36,708 bases of DNA, taken from NCBI GenBank assembly GCA_005777155.1, contig SXNM01000081.1:1-36708 (forward strand), in the 5' to 3' direction. The notes under the pieces were generated by a model, which was not told where the DNA came from, made no database searches, and saw only the letters and a program-made list of their open reading frames with translations. The stretch is from Pseudomonadota bacterium (GTDB taxonomy: Bacteria > Myxococcota_A > UBA9042). The number at the start of each line of letters is the position of its first letter. The first letter of the stretch is position 1. The position numbers and the translations under genes are program-made. Positions 18,400-27,641 of this stretch are shown here, piece by piece.

Positions 18400-21180
18400 C
18401 TAGGGCGTCGCGTCGGCGCCGGCGTCTGCCTCGGCGGTGGCCGCAGGCAACGGCGGCAGGTAACGCAGCACCGTGCCGATGCCGCCGACGAGCAGCGCGT
18501 CCTTGCCCCAGCCGCAGATGTCATGAAACGCCGTAATGCTCCCGCTCTCCAGCGCCGTGAATGTCTTGCCATCGAATGCCAAGACCATGCCCTGCGTGCC
18601 GGCGAAGAGCATTCGGTCGGCCGCCCAGCCCCAGATCGCGCGCACCGTGCGCACCTCGTCTTTGAACGCCGGCACGTAGCGCCAAGCCTTGCCGTCGTAG
18701 TGCACCAGGACGCCCTCGCCCTGGCTGTCGGGCGCGCCAGCGGCCCAGATGTCGTTGGGCCCAGCACCCCAGATGGCGTACAGGTCGCTCGTCACCTTGT
18801 ACTCCGGCTGATCAGCGACCTGGTAAGGCTCGATCGGCACCTGCGTCCAAGAACCGTTGACCATGTGGAACACGCCGCCCTTGGTGCCCACCGCCCAGAC
18901 GTCCTCGGCGGAGAAGCCGTGGACATCGCGGAGTGTGCCAAATACCGGAGCCTCTAGGACTTGAAAGGAGACGCCGTTCCAGCGCAGCAGCAAGCCGCCC
19001 TTGGCCGCTAGGTAGACGTCGTTCGGGTCGGAGCCCCAGACCGCGAGGTAGTCGGCCTGCGGATAGGGCGTCGCCACGACCTCGAAGTTCGTGCCGTTCC
19101 AGCGCAGCACTGTGCCGCCGAGGCCGACGACCCACGCCAGCTCTGCGCTGTGCGCCCAGACCGCGTTCAGGTGCTTGCCCGTCCCCGACTTCAGCTGGGT
19201 CCAGGCGCCGCCTTGCAGGCGCGCGACGAGGCCATTCTCGCCCGCCGCGAATGCGACACCGCCGTCGGCGCTCGCGACCGCCCTGGCGTGGCTCAGGCCC
19301 AGCGCGCCGTTGGCCTCCACCCACTGGCCGCCCGTGCGCGTCACGACCGTGCCGCCGGTGCCGACGGCCACGGCTCCGCCGCCGCCGAGCCCGGTGACGC
19401 CGTTGAGCGCCGCGATCGTGCCCGCCTTCATGCCCCAAATGCCGGTGGCGCTGCGCTCCATGACCATGCCGCCGGCCACCACCGCCCAGACGCCGTTGCC
19501 CAGCGCGGCGACGCCCTTGATGCCAAACGCCGGCACCGACACCGGCTTCCAGGTCGTGCCGTCATACTCGTAGACGAGGCTGCTGCTGCTGACCGCGATC
19601 GCCAGAGGCGACCCGGCCGGCGGCGTCGGATCGACGTCGACGTCGACGAGATCGAGCGCGGTCGCCACCGTCAGCGGACCCAAGCCTTGAGGCGCCACGG
19701 TGAAGGCCTTGCCTTTCTGCCCGACGCCGAGCGCTAGGCCGCCAGCGACGCCACCGAGCGCCAGCGAGTCGCGTGGCGGCGCGGCGCCGGTCTGCATCGC
19801 CCACACCTTGCCGTCCCAGCGAGCGATAGAGGCGTCGGTGCCGACGGCCCAGGCGTGCTCATCGTCGGCCGCCCAGACGTCGAAAAACGTCGCCTGGCTC
19901 ACGCCGCTCAGGGCGATGTCCCCCGACTTGCAGGTCGTCGACACCACCAGGTCGTCGATGAACACGCCCTCGCCGTCGTTGAGCGACGCGTCCTTCGAGT
20001 CGAACGCGATCTCGAGCTGAAAGGCCTTGCCGGCAAAGGCCGCGAGGTCCACCTGCTGCAGCACGAACGCCCCCTCGGTGTCTCCGGAGCCCCCGATCTT
20101 GTCCTTGTTCCAGATCTCCGTCTTCTTGTTGCCTTCGATGACCTTGACCGTCAGGGCGTCAAAGCCGGTGCCGTTCTCGGCCTGCATCCGAAGCTGAAAG
20201 CTGAGGCTGACCTGCTCGGTCTTGCTCGCCGCCGGCAGCGTGATGGGCGCCGACAATGCGCTGCCGCCGACGACCTTGCCGTTGCCGAACGTCGGGCACA
20301 TCTTGGCAGGGTCGCTGGCGCACGGGACATCAATGCGTCCGAAATACAATGCCTTCGGCGGGCTCGTCGCGATGAGCTCGCCCTTCGCGCCAGTCATGCC
20401 TGCCGCCGACCAGAGCACACCGCCCTTGTCAGCGCTGCCCTCGTAGAGGTCCTTGACCAACCACCCGGCGAGGCTGACGAACGTCTCCTGCAGCGGCTTG
20501 CTGCCGCAACAGCCCGGCGCGCCCGAGGGCGTGTGGCGGCAGGTGCCGGCGTCACAATAGTCCGACGTGCACTTGTCGCCGTCGTTGCAGTCGGCCATCG
20601 CCTTGCAGCCGCCGGGTGCGCCCCACTGGCCGGCGAGGCCCTTGGGAGGCTGCTTGCCCTGGGCCAACGTGCCGGCGATGCCGACCGCGTGTGCGTAGAG
20701 TCCAGTCGGCGTCGCAGCGAGGCCGTGCAGGGTCTGGAACGCCCCCTGCGACAAGATCGACCAAGCCTTGCCGTTCCAGCCTGCGATGTGGCCACCCGTC
20801 CCGGCGAGGTAGGCGCGCGTGCTGCCCTCCGTCCAACAGGCGTGCCACGCCGTGTTGACGTCGCCAGGCACCTTGAGCTGCTCGAACAAGCCCGTGGTGT
20901 TTGGATTGCGCGCGCTGTCAGGCAGTTGAACGTCGAGCGCCGCCGGTACGTCCGCCACCGCGTCGGCGTCGGCGGCCGGACTACCGGAGTCCTTGGCGCC
21001 GCTGGCGTCTAGGGGCGAGACGCCCCCGCTATCAGCCAACCCGCTGTCTGCAGCCGTAGCCGCGCTGTCCTTGTCGGTGCCTGCCCCGTCCTCTTCGCCG
21101 CAGGCGCCGAGCGCAGCGACCGCAGCCGCCATCACCCAAAGATGCGCCGCGCTCCGCGACCCTGGCCCTCGTCGCGCCAT
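18400..21180 (-). CDS. Propeller-like lipoprotein with Cys-rich motif and jelly-roll-like region, 926 aa
   Basis: Lipobox VAALGAC; repeated units such as DVWAVGTKGGVFHMVNGSW, VWGSDPNDVYLAAKGGLLLRWNG, IWGAGPNDIWAAG; CNDGDKCTSDYCDAGTC. Confidence 0.82.
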   Translation of the reverse strand: MARRGPGSRSAAHLWVMAAAVAALGACGEEDGAGTDKDSAATAADSGLADSGGVSPLDASGAKDSGSPAADADAVADVPAALDVQLPDSARNPNTTGLFEQLKVPGDVNTAWHACWTEGSTRAYLAGTGGHIAGWNGKAWSILSQGAFQTLHGLAATPTGLYAHAVGIAGTLAQGKQPPKGLAGQWGAPGGCKAMADCNDGDKCTSDYCDAGTCRHTPSGAPGCCGSKPLQETFVSLAGWLVKDLYEGSADKGGVLWSAAGMTGAKGELIATSPPKALYFGRIDVPCASDPAKMCPTFGNGKVVGGSALSAPITLPAASKTEQVSLSFQLRMQAENGTGFDALTVKVIEGNKKTEIWNKDKIGGSGDTEGAFVLQQVDLAAFAGKAFQLEIAFDSKDASLNDGEGVFIDDLVVSTTCKSGDIALSGVSQATFFDVWAADDEHAWAVGTDASIARWDGKVWAMQTGAAPPRDSLALGGVAGGLALGVGQKGKAFTVAPQGLGPLTVATALDLVDVDVDPTPPAGSPLAIAVSSSSLVYEYDGTTWKPVSVPAFGIKGVAALGNGVWAVVAGGMVMERSATGIWGMKAGTIAALNGVTGLGGGGAVAVGTGGTVVTRTGGQWVEANGALGLSHARAVASADGGVAFAAGENGLVARLQGGAWTQLKSGTGKHLNAVWAHSAELAWVVGLGGTVLRWNGTNFEVVATPYPQADYLAVWGSDPNDVYLAAKGGLLLRWNGVSFQVLEAPVFGTLRDVHGFSAEDVWAVGTKGGVFHMVNGSWTQVPIEPYQVADQPEYKVTSDLYAIWGAGPNDIWAAGAPDSQGEGVLVHYDGKAWRYVPAFKDEVRTVRAIWGWAADRMLFAGTQGMVLAFDGKTFTALESGSITAFHDICGWGKDALLVGGIGTVLRYLPPLPAATAEADAGADATP

Positions 21181-23156
21181 TACAGCCCCTCGGCGACGTC
21201 ATAGACGCCGCCCTTATGGCCCACCGCCACCGCCAACTTGCCGCTGACAGCGACACCACGCAGCACGTTGTTCACGCCCGAGGTACGCACCTGAAAGGCG
21301 CCCGCCTTGCCGACAACCAGGCTCCCTTGCCAGCCGACAGCGACCACTCGGCCATCGGCCAAGCGCTCGACGCCGAATAGAAAGAGGCCGGGCTGCTCGA
21401 ACCCCACAGACCAGGTGCCTTCCGGCTTGCGTAGCAAGATCACGCCGTTGTCGCCAACGGCGGCTGCCTCGCCGCTGGCTGCGCCGACCACGCGGTGTAG
21501 CGGTGTGCTGGTCCCAGACGACTCCTTGCTCCAGACGCCGTCCTTGCCGCGGCGAAGCACTGTGCCAAAGGCCCCGACCGCCAAGGCGACGTCCCCTGCG
21601 GCCGTCACCGACTCAAGATCCATCTGGGTGCCCGTGTTCTCGGCCTTCCAGCTGCCGCCGACAAAGGCCATGGCGACGCCGCCGACGCCCACCGCTACGA
21701 CCGCGCCTCCGACCTTGGCGACGCCCCGCAGCTGCAGTCCGCTCGACGCTGCCGGGGTCGAGACCTGGGCCGGACCCGTCTTGCCGAGGTGGACGACGAC
21801 CCCGGCGTCGCCGACGGCCACGAGGCCACCGTCGCCATCGTCGCAGACGTCGTATAGGTCGGTGCCGGTGACGTCGACGTGCAGATCGACCAGCGGCGAC
21901 CTCGCGTCGGCTGCCTGCAGCAGCACGCCGCCGCCACCCACCGCGATGACACGGCCGTCGGCCAAGGCGCGCACCGAGAGCAGGTTGGCCGAGGTCTCGG
22001 CGCGCTTGTCGAGCCACTTGTCGGTGGCGCCATCGTAGCGCAGGCCGGCGCCCTTGTCGCCGACGGCGAATCCCTGCAAAGTTCCGTCTTTGCTAGAGAA
22101 GCCAAACACGGCGCGGAAGGTGGCGGTCTTCATATAGGTCGCGTCGTCCAGGTCGCGCAGGCCCCACTTGGCGCCGGTCAGCTCGACCAGGGCACCGTCC
22201 TTGCCGATCGCGAAGGCGGTCACATCGTCGATGGCCCACATGCCATAGAGATCGCGATTCTTCGGGTCGTTTGAGAGCGTCGCCGTCCAGGCTTTGTCCT
22301 CGGTCGCGGCGAGGAAGCCGTCGAGGCCGCAGGCCATCAGCTTGCCGCCCTTGGTGACGTCGAGGCCGGTCAGCGCCTCCGCCGCGCTCGGCATCGAGAA
22401 GCTTGTCCAGCTGCCGCCGTTGAGGCGCAGGCCCTGCCCCTTGGCCCCGACCGCCCAGACGTTGCCGGCGTTGATGGCGCGCAACGCGCGGATCTGCAGC
22501 GCTGAATTCGTCGTCTCCTGTACAAAATCGCCATCGACGAGCCGCAGGACCACGCCGTCGTCGCCCGCCACAAGCAGCGTCGAGCCATCCGCCGGGCTGT
22601 GAATGGTCCGCAGCACGACGTTCTCGAGGCCCTTGGGAAGCTTGTTGAACAACTTCTTGCCGTTCCAATGCAGCAGCGTGCCCTCACCGGCGATGACGAC
22701 GTCATTGGGGCCGCGGCCCCAGACCGCATAGAGGTCCTTCTTGGTCCCAGAGTCCCGGGGTACCAAGGTCTTGCCGTTGTCATGCAACAGCCGACCGCCG
22801 CTGCCCACCCACCAAACGTCCTGCGCGCTGCTGCCCCATACCCCGTGAAAGTTCTCGGAGAATTGCAGCGAGCGGGCGCTCAGCAGCGCGCTGCCTCCGC
22901 CACCGGTCTCAGTCTCGAACGTGTCGCCGTCGCTGGCGGTCCCGGTGTCACCGGCGTCAAGGCCACCGTCAAGGCCGGCGTCGACCGCGTCGGCGACGGA
23001 GTCCTCCGACCCGATGTCGGCGCTGACGTCGGCGCCGCCGTCAGGCTTGGTCTCGCCGTCGTCGCCGGTGCAACTAGCGGTGAGCGCGAGGCACAGACCC
23101 ATCACCAGCCGCGAGGCTGCGCAGGCTCGCTTGAACTTGCCTTCAATTTTCCACAC
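21180..23156 (-). CDS. Propeller-like exported lipoprotein, 658 aa
   Basis: GTG start; signal ending LALTASC; repeats such as VWGSSAQDVWWVGSGGRLLHDNG, VWGRGPNDVVIAGEGTLLHWNGK, VVAVGVGGVAMAFVGGSW; stop/start TAATG overlap with the next gene. Confidence 0.8.
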   Translation of the reverse strand: MWKIEGKFKRACAASRLVMGLCLALTASCTGDDGETKPDGGADVSADIGSEDSVADAVDAGLDGGLDAGDTGTASDGDTFETETGGGGSALLSARSLQFSENFHGVWGSSAQDVWWVGSGGRLLHDNGKTLVPRDSGTKKDLYAVWGRGPNDVVIAGEGTLLHWNGKKLFNKLPKGLENVVLRTIHSPADGSTLLVAGDDGVVLRLVDGDFVQETTNSALQIRALRAINAGNVWAVGAKGQGLRLNGGSWTSFSMPSAAEALTGLDVTKGGKLMACGLDGFLAATEDKAWTATLSNDPKNRDLYGMWAIDDVTAFAIGKDGALVELTGAKWGLRDLDDATYMKTATFRAVFGFSSKDGTLQGFAVGDKGAGLRYDGATDKWLDKRAETSANLLSVRALADGRVIAVGGGGVLLQAADARSPLVDLHVDVTGTDLYDVCDDGDGGLVAVGDAGVVVHLGKTGPAQVSTPAASSGLQLRGVAKVGGAVVAVGVGGVAMAFVGGSWKAENTGTQMDLESVTAAGDVALAVGAFGTVLRRGKDGVWSKESSGTSTPLHRVVGAASGEAAAVGDNGVILLRKPEGTWSVGFEQPGLFLFGVERLADGRVVAVGWQGSLVVGKAGAFQVRTSGVNNVLRGVAVSGKLAVAVGHKGGVYDVAEGL

Positions 23157-23207
23157 GTGACTTCCCCTCTGCTGCCTCGCCGCCCAGTCGAGTCCCGCCG
23201 GCGCGGG

Positions 23208-26200
23208 CTACTGGCGTGTGAACAGGAACATATTGAACGCCCACGAGCGCCACGTGAGCTGGTTCAGGTCGGTGAGGTCGTAGGCGTCGATGTCAAAGCC
23301 TTCCTTGTAACCGCGGATCATCGTCAGCCGCAGCGGGGTGCCCTTGGGGATGCCGGGGGTGCCCTGGATGTTCGGGAAGTCGGGCAGTGTGGCCGCGGTC
23401 AGGTCGCCAGCCGACATGATGTTCCACACCGGCGTGTCGCCACCCATGCCCGGAATGCCGACGGTGACGTAGTTGAAGTGCGGTTCAGGTGTGTCCGGCC
23501 CCACCTCCCAGTCGAGGGTGGTCCCGGTCAACACCCCGTTCTTCTTCGGCATAACGGCGTGCGGCGCGTCGAGCAGCGGGCCGATCAGCAGCTCCTGCTC
23601 ACCCATCGACAGCAGGTTGCCCTTGCTGTCTGCCCACACCGCGTACAGCGCTTTGGTGACGTCGCCGAGGTCATGTTTGATCCACGCCTTGCCGTCGAAA
23701 CGCAGCACCACGCCGCGGGCGCCGGCGGCCCAGATTTCGTCCTTGCCGACCGCCCATAGCGAGTGCAGCGTGGTCTTCACCGGCGACTTGAAGGAGGTCC
23801 ACTTCACGCCGTTCCAGCGCAAAATCTGGCCAGCCTCGCCGACCGCCCAGGCGTCGTCCTTGTGCACGGCCCAGACGCTGTTGAGCGCGATCGCCGTCCC
23901 TGAGGTGTGCGCCTTCCAGACCTTGCCGTCCCAGTGGTTGATCTTGCCCTGCATGCCGACGGTCCAGACGTCGTCTACGCCGGTGCCATGCATGGCCAGG
24001 ACGTTGAAATAGGGCGCCTGTGGGTACTGCTTCCACGACTCAACGCCGTTCACCGCCTCCAAACGCCAAGTACCCGACTGGCCGGCGGCCCACACCTCGG
24101 GCTTCTTGGTGGTTGGGTTGTTGGCGGCGAACACCGCATTCAGGTTGGGCTTTGTCGTCGGCGGCCACATCGGCACCGGCGACCAGCTCTGGCCGTTGAA
24201 GTGCGCCGCGGTGCCCTGCTCGCCGACGACCCAGATCGCGTCCGGGCCGGTGCCATGGATGTCGAGCAGGTTGAGGTCGGTGAACGCGGCCTGCTGAGTC
24301 CAGCCGTTGCCGCCAAAGAGGTAGAGCGCGCCGCCGTCGCCGATCGCATAGGTATTGGTCAGCTCGCTGCCCCACATGCCGCGCACGGTCTTGGCGACGC
24401 CGGTCTCTACCAGCTCGAGGTCGCCGCCGTCGAGTCGCCGCACCATGTCGTCGTTGTTCAGCCTCTTGACGTCCTTGAGCACAGAGACCGACACCGGCAT
24501 CTGCTCATTTCCGGCGATCTGCACGACGAAGGCGAGGAAGGTCAGGCTGGCGTCAAAGAGCTCATTGGCGAACGCCGCCGGCAGCTTGTCGATCTCCAGC
24601 TTGTCCGGTTGGCTCGACTGGAAGGGAGCGAGGAACTTCTGATCCTGCGTCGGCATCTTGACGACGCCGTCGCTGCCGAGCGTCAGGTAGGAGATCGCCG
24701 CGTCGACGATGTAGGCGCCATTCGGGATCGTCCACGTCGGCGGCCGATCCAGACGCAGGCTCGCCTTTCGGCTTAGGGGCATGTTGAGGACGATGTTGAC
24801 GTCCTTTGGGTTCTCGCCTGGGCCGACGAAGAGGTGGCGCTTGACGCCCATGACCGTGGCGGTGAAGGCCATCATCGACTGCGCGTCGTCGGCGTCGAGT
24901 ACGGCGCCGCTCTGCTTGTAGCCGCCGAAGCAGACGATCGCCATCTCGCCGAACGCCGTGTTGATGTTGTAGGCGAAGCTGTTCTGTGGCGACGCCTCGA
25001 AGCCCGGTCCGACCGGCGGCCAGTTCTCGCGCGACAGAAAGTTGGGCTTGCTGTGGTAGCAGACCGCTGCGAGATCGCCGGCCTTGGGCAGGCAACGCGC
25101 CGGTCCACCGGCCTGCGGCACGCACGAGAAGCCCGTGGCGCAGTTGACCCCCTGGGTGCAGTCCTGCACGCAGCGCTTGCCGTTGCTGGCGCCGATGTCG
25201 ATGCAGGCGAAGTCCGGCCCGCCGCTCGCGCACTGCGAGTCGACGCTGCACGGCGAGCATGTCGGCTTGGGGACGTTCGGGTTGTTCAGGAACTCATTGC
25301 AGTTGCCGGTCGGCACCTGCACGTACTTGTCGAGGTTGATGACCTTGCCGCTGACCTTGGGCGGCGGCTGACCTGGCGGCGGGGAGCCAGGCGACGGCGG
25401 CGGGATCGGCTGCAGGTAGATGGTGACGTTGGTGGCGTCAAACTTGATGACCGAGGCCGACTCGTAGCCCGCCTTGCTGGCCGAGATCATCTGCACGCCG
25501 AGCAGGTCGTCGCCGCTGAAGGTGATCTGGCCCGCGGCGTCGGTGAAGCCCTGGTGCGGCGTCGTCGGATCGGTCCACAGCATCGTGAAGGCGTCTGGAA
25601 TCGGCGCGCCGTCGCCGCCGTCGAGGACCGTAACGTTGACCGCGCCGTCGATGGTGGCGCCCCAGGTGCCGCCGTATTTGCTCATCGGGTTGAAGTAGGT
25701 GAAGCCCTGCTTGAGCTCCGAAGCCAACGCACCGGTCGCCGCCTTGACCGCGACGGTGCCAACCTTGCCGGGCGGCGTCTTGCAGACGATGTGCGTCGGG
25801 TCGACGAAGGTCAGGTGCGTCGCTGGCTTGTCGTCGAACCAGATCGCGGTCTTGGGAGCAAATCCGTTGCCGTAGACGTGGACCTGCGTGCCGCCGGCCT
25901 GCGCTCCGTAGTCCGGGAAGACGACGTACAGCGACATGCCGTCGCCGGTGTACGAGTACGCCTTGTGGGCCACTGCGACGTCGCCTCCCAGCTCGACGCT
26001 GACGTCGACATAGCCCGCGGCGCCGGGCGGCGTCACCGCCTGCAGCGTGGAGTCGTCGATCACCACCGCGGTGGTCGCCGGCAGGGCGCCAATGCGGACC
26101 ACCGGTTGGCCAGGCTTTGTGAAGCCGGAGCCCTTGATGGTGATTTTGGTGTTGCCGGTCGGCGGGCCGAACGCCGGCGCGACCGACGCGATCGACAGCA

Positions 26201-27557
26201 GGTCGAGGTACTCGTAGCCGCCAACCTTGGTATCCGTGCCCTTGCTGGTCAGCAGCACGACGTCGACCTTGGCCGCCTTCAGGCCCTTGGGCGTCTTGAT
26301 GACGACGGTGTGGTGGATGGCGTCGAACGCCGTGATGGTCGCCAACTGGCCGCCGAACAGGACCGTCGTGTCCTCTTTGGTGAGCAGACCCGTCGCTGCG
26401 ATCGACACCGACTGGCCGCCGGCGAGCGGACCGACCGCAGGCGCGATCGAGAGCAGCGCCGTCGCGCCCTGGCCTTGGTCGTCGGTGTAGGCGTAGCCGC
26501 CGGCGAGCGTCGCCTTGCCGAACTTGGTGGTGACGTGCAGGTCAACTGGCCCCTGCTTGCCCGCCGGCACCATGACGCGCGCCCGCCGATGGTCCTTCGA
26601 GACCCAGAGGATCGCCGCCACCGAGGCGCCGAACCGGATCTCGCCTGTCGACAGCAGTCCCTTCCCTTCGATCTCGATCTCGTTGCCGCCCGCGGTCGGC
26701 CCGGCAGCTGGCGCCGCCCGCTCCAAAGTTGGGGCCGCGCTATAGAAAAAGCCGTCCTTGAGCAGCGCGGTGCCACGCTCATTGACGACGTGGACTGGCG
26801 CAGCGCCAAAGACGCCGGGCGGGGTGACCGCCAAGATCTCATCGTCGCCGACGACCGTCACGCCGAGCGCCGGTTTGCCGCCGATGAGCACCTTGGTCTG
26901 GCCCGCGAAGCCCGTCCCCGTGATCGTGATCGGCGTGCCACCAAAAGCCGGGCCGGCGGCCGGATCGATCTTGGTGATGACGACATCGTTGTAGAACAGA
27001 TAGGCGTCGGGCAGGGCCGATGTCGGCGCGTCTTCGCCCGGCGCCGGCGGCGGGTTGATGACCGTCACGCTCGCCAACCCCGGCGCATGCGGCGGCGTCT
27101 GGACCTGCAGCTCAGTGTCGTCGACGAAGAAGACCTGCTCCGCGTCCACTGGCGTGCCGTCGAAGAGGACCTGACAGCCGTTCTGGAAACCCTTGCCGTA
27201 CAAGATCGCAGGCTGATTGCCGCTGGCTTTGCCGCTGGCGGGGTCTATGCTCTCTAGCAGCAGGGGCTCAGGTGCCGCGTCCTCGTCGTTGGCGTCGGCC
27301 TCGGTCTCGCCGCCGCCGCCGCTGTCTGGCGCCGCGATCTCCTCGACCGTCGCCGCGTCGGTACCGCCTGACGTGTCAGCGGCGACCGCGGTGTCACCTG
27401 CAGAGGGCTTGTCGTCATCGACCTCTGGGTCCGAGCAGGCGCCCGCAGTCAACGCGAGTGCCGCCAACCAAAGGGGCAGCCCGAGCGTGGGTCGCTGGCT
27501 CCATCCGCTGGAAATCATCGGCGATCCGAAGCGGGCATCGACACGGGCGGCGTCCAT
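23208..27557 (-). CDS. Large exported multidomain protein: six IPT/TIG-like repeats, CarboxypepD_reg-like domain, Pro-rich linker, Cys-rich segment, propeller-like C-terminal region
   Basis: Repeats of (I/V)xPxxGPxxGGTxIxIxGxGF...VxTPPGxxGxxxVxV; DGAPIPDAFTMLWTDPTTPHQGFTDAAGQITF; PIPPPSPGSPPPGQPPPK; DDVWTVGMQGKINHWDGKVWKAH; start set to ATG 27557 with GGAGG upstream rather than the TTG at 27569. Confidence 0.85.
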   Translation of the reverse strand: MDAARVDARFGSPMISSGWSQRPTLGLPLWLAALALTAGACSDPEVDDDKPSAGDTAVAADTSGGTDAATVEEIAAPDSGGGGETEADANDEDAAPEPLLLESIDPASGKASGNQPAILYGKGFQNGCQVLFDGTPVDAEQVFFVDDTELQVQTPPHAPGLASVTVINPPPAPGEDAPTSALPDAYLFYNDVVITKIDPAAGPAFGGTPITITGTGFAGQTKVLIGGKPALGVTVVGDDEILAVTPPGVFGAAPVHVVNERGTALLKDGFFYSAAPTLERAAPAAGPTAGGNEIEIEGKGLLSTGEIRFGASVAAILWVSKDHRRARVMVPAGKQGPVDLHVTTKFGKATLAGGYAYTDDQGQGATALLSIAPAVGPLAGGQSVSIAATGLLTKEDTTVLFGGQLATITAFDAIHHTVVIKTPKGLKAAKVDVVLLTSKGTDTKVGGYEYLDLLSIASVAPAFGPPTGNTKITIKGSGFTKPGQPVVRIGALPATTAVVIDDSTLQAVTPPGAAGYVDVSVELGGDVAVAHKAYSYTGDGMSLYVVFPDYGAQAGGTQVHVYGNGFAPKTAIWFDDKPATHLTFVDPTHIVCKTPPGKVGTVAVKAATGALASELKQGFTYFNPMSKYGGTWGATIDGAVNVTVLDGGDGAPIPDAFTMLWTDPTTPHQGFTDAAGQITFSGDDLLGVQMISASKAGYESASVIKFDATNVTIYLQPIPPPSPGSPPPGQPPPKVSGKVINLDKYVQVPTGNCNEFLNNPNVPKPTCSPCSVDSQCASGGPDFACIDIGASNGKRCVQDCTQGVNCATGFSCVPQAGGPARCLPKAGDLAAVCYHSKPNFLSRENWPPVGPGFEASPQNSFAYNINTAFGEMAIVCFGGYKQSGAVLDADDAQSMMAFTATVMGVKRHLFVGPGENPKDVNIVLNMPLSRKASLRLDRPPTWTIPNGAYIVDAAISYLTLGSDGVVKMPTQDQKFLAPFQSSQPDKLEIDKLPAAFANELFDASLTFLAFVVQIAGNEQMPVSVSVLKDVKRLNNDDMVRRLDGGDLELVETGVAKTVRGMWGSELTNTYAIGDGGALYLFGGNGWTQQAAFTDLNLLDIHGTGPDAIWVVGEQGTAAHFNGQSWSPVPMWPPTTKPNLNAVFAANNPTTKKPEVWAAGQSGTWRLEAVNGVESWKQYPQAPYFNVLAMHGTGVDDVWTVGMQGKINHWDGKVWKAHTSGTAIALNSVWAVHKDDAWAVGEAGQILRWNGVKWTSFKSPVKTTLHSLWAVGKDEIWAAGARGVVLRFDGKAWIKHDLGDVTKALYAVWADSKGNLLSMGEQELLIGPLLDAPHAVMPKKNGVLTGTTLDWEVGPDTPEPHFNYVTVGIPGMGGDTPVWNIMSAGDLTAATLPDFPNIQGTPGIPKGTPLRLTMIRGYKEGFDIDAYDLTDLNQLTWRSWAFNMFLFTRQ

Positions 27558-27641
27558 CGCGTCCTCCAAACTGACCGCCAGCGGGCTGACGGTGGCTGTT
27601 GCGCAAGCGGCCCGGCAGCACCGAGCCGCTCGCCCCTGGAG

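Noticed and set aside
22599-23759. 386-aa plus-strand ORF antisense to propeller genes
   Set aside because: Shadow ORF in high-GC DNA; composition not protein-like and the opposite strand is strongly coding.
24834-27257. 807-aa plus-strand ORF antisense to the TIG/propeller gene
   Set aside because: Arg/His-rich translation without motifs; high-GC shadow ORF opposite a well-supported coding sequence.
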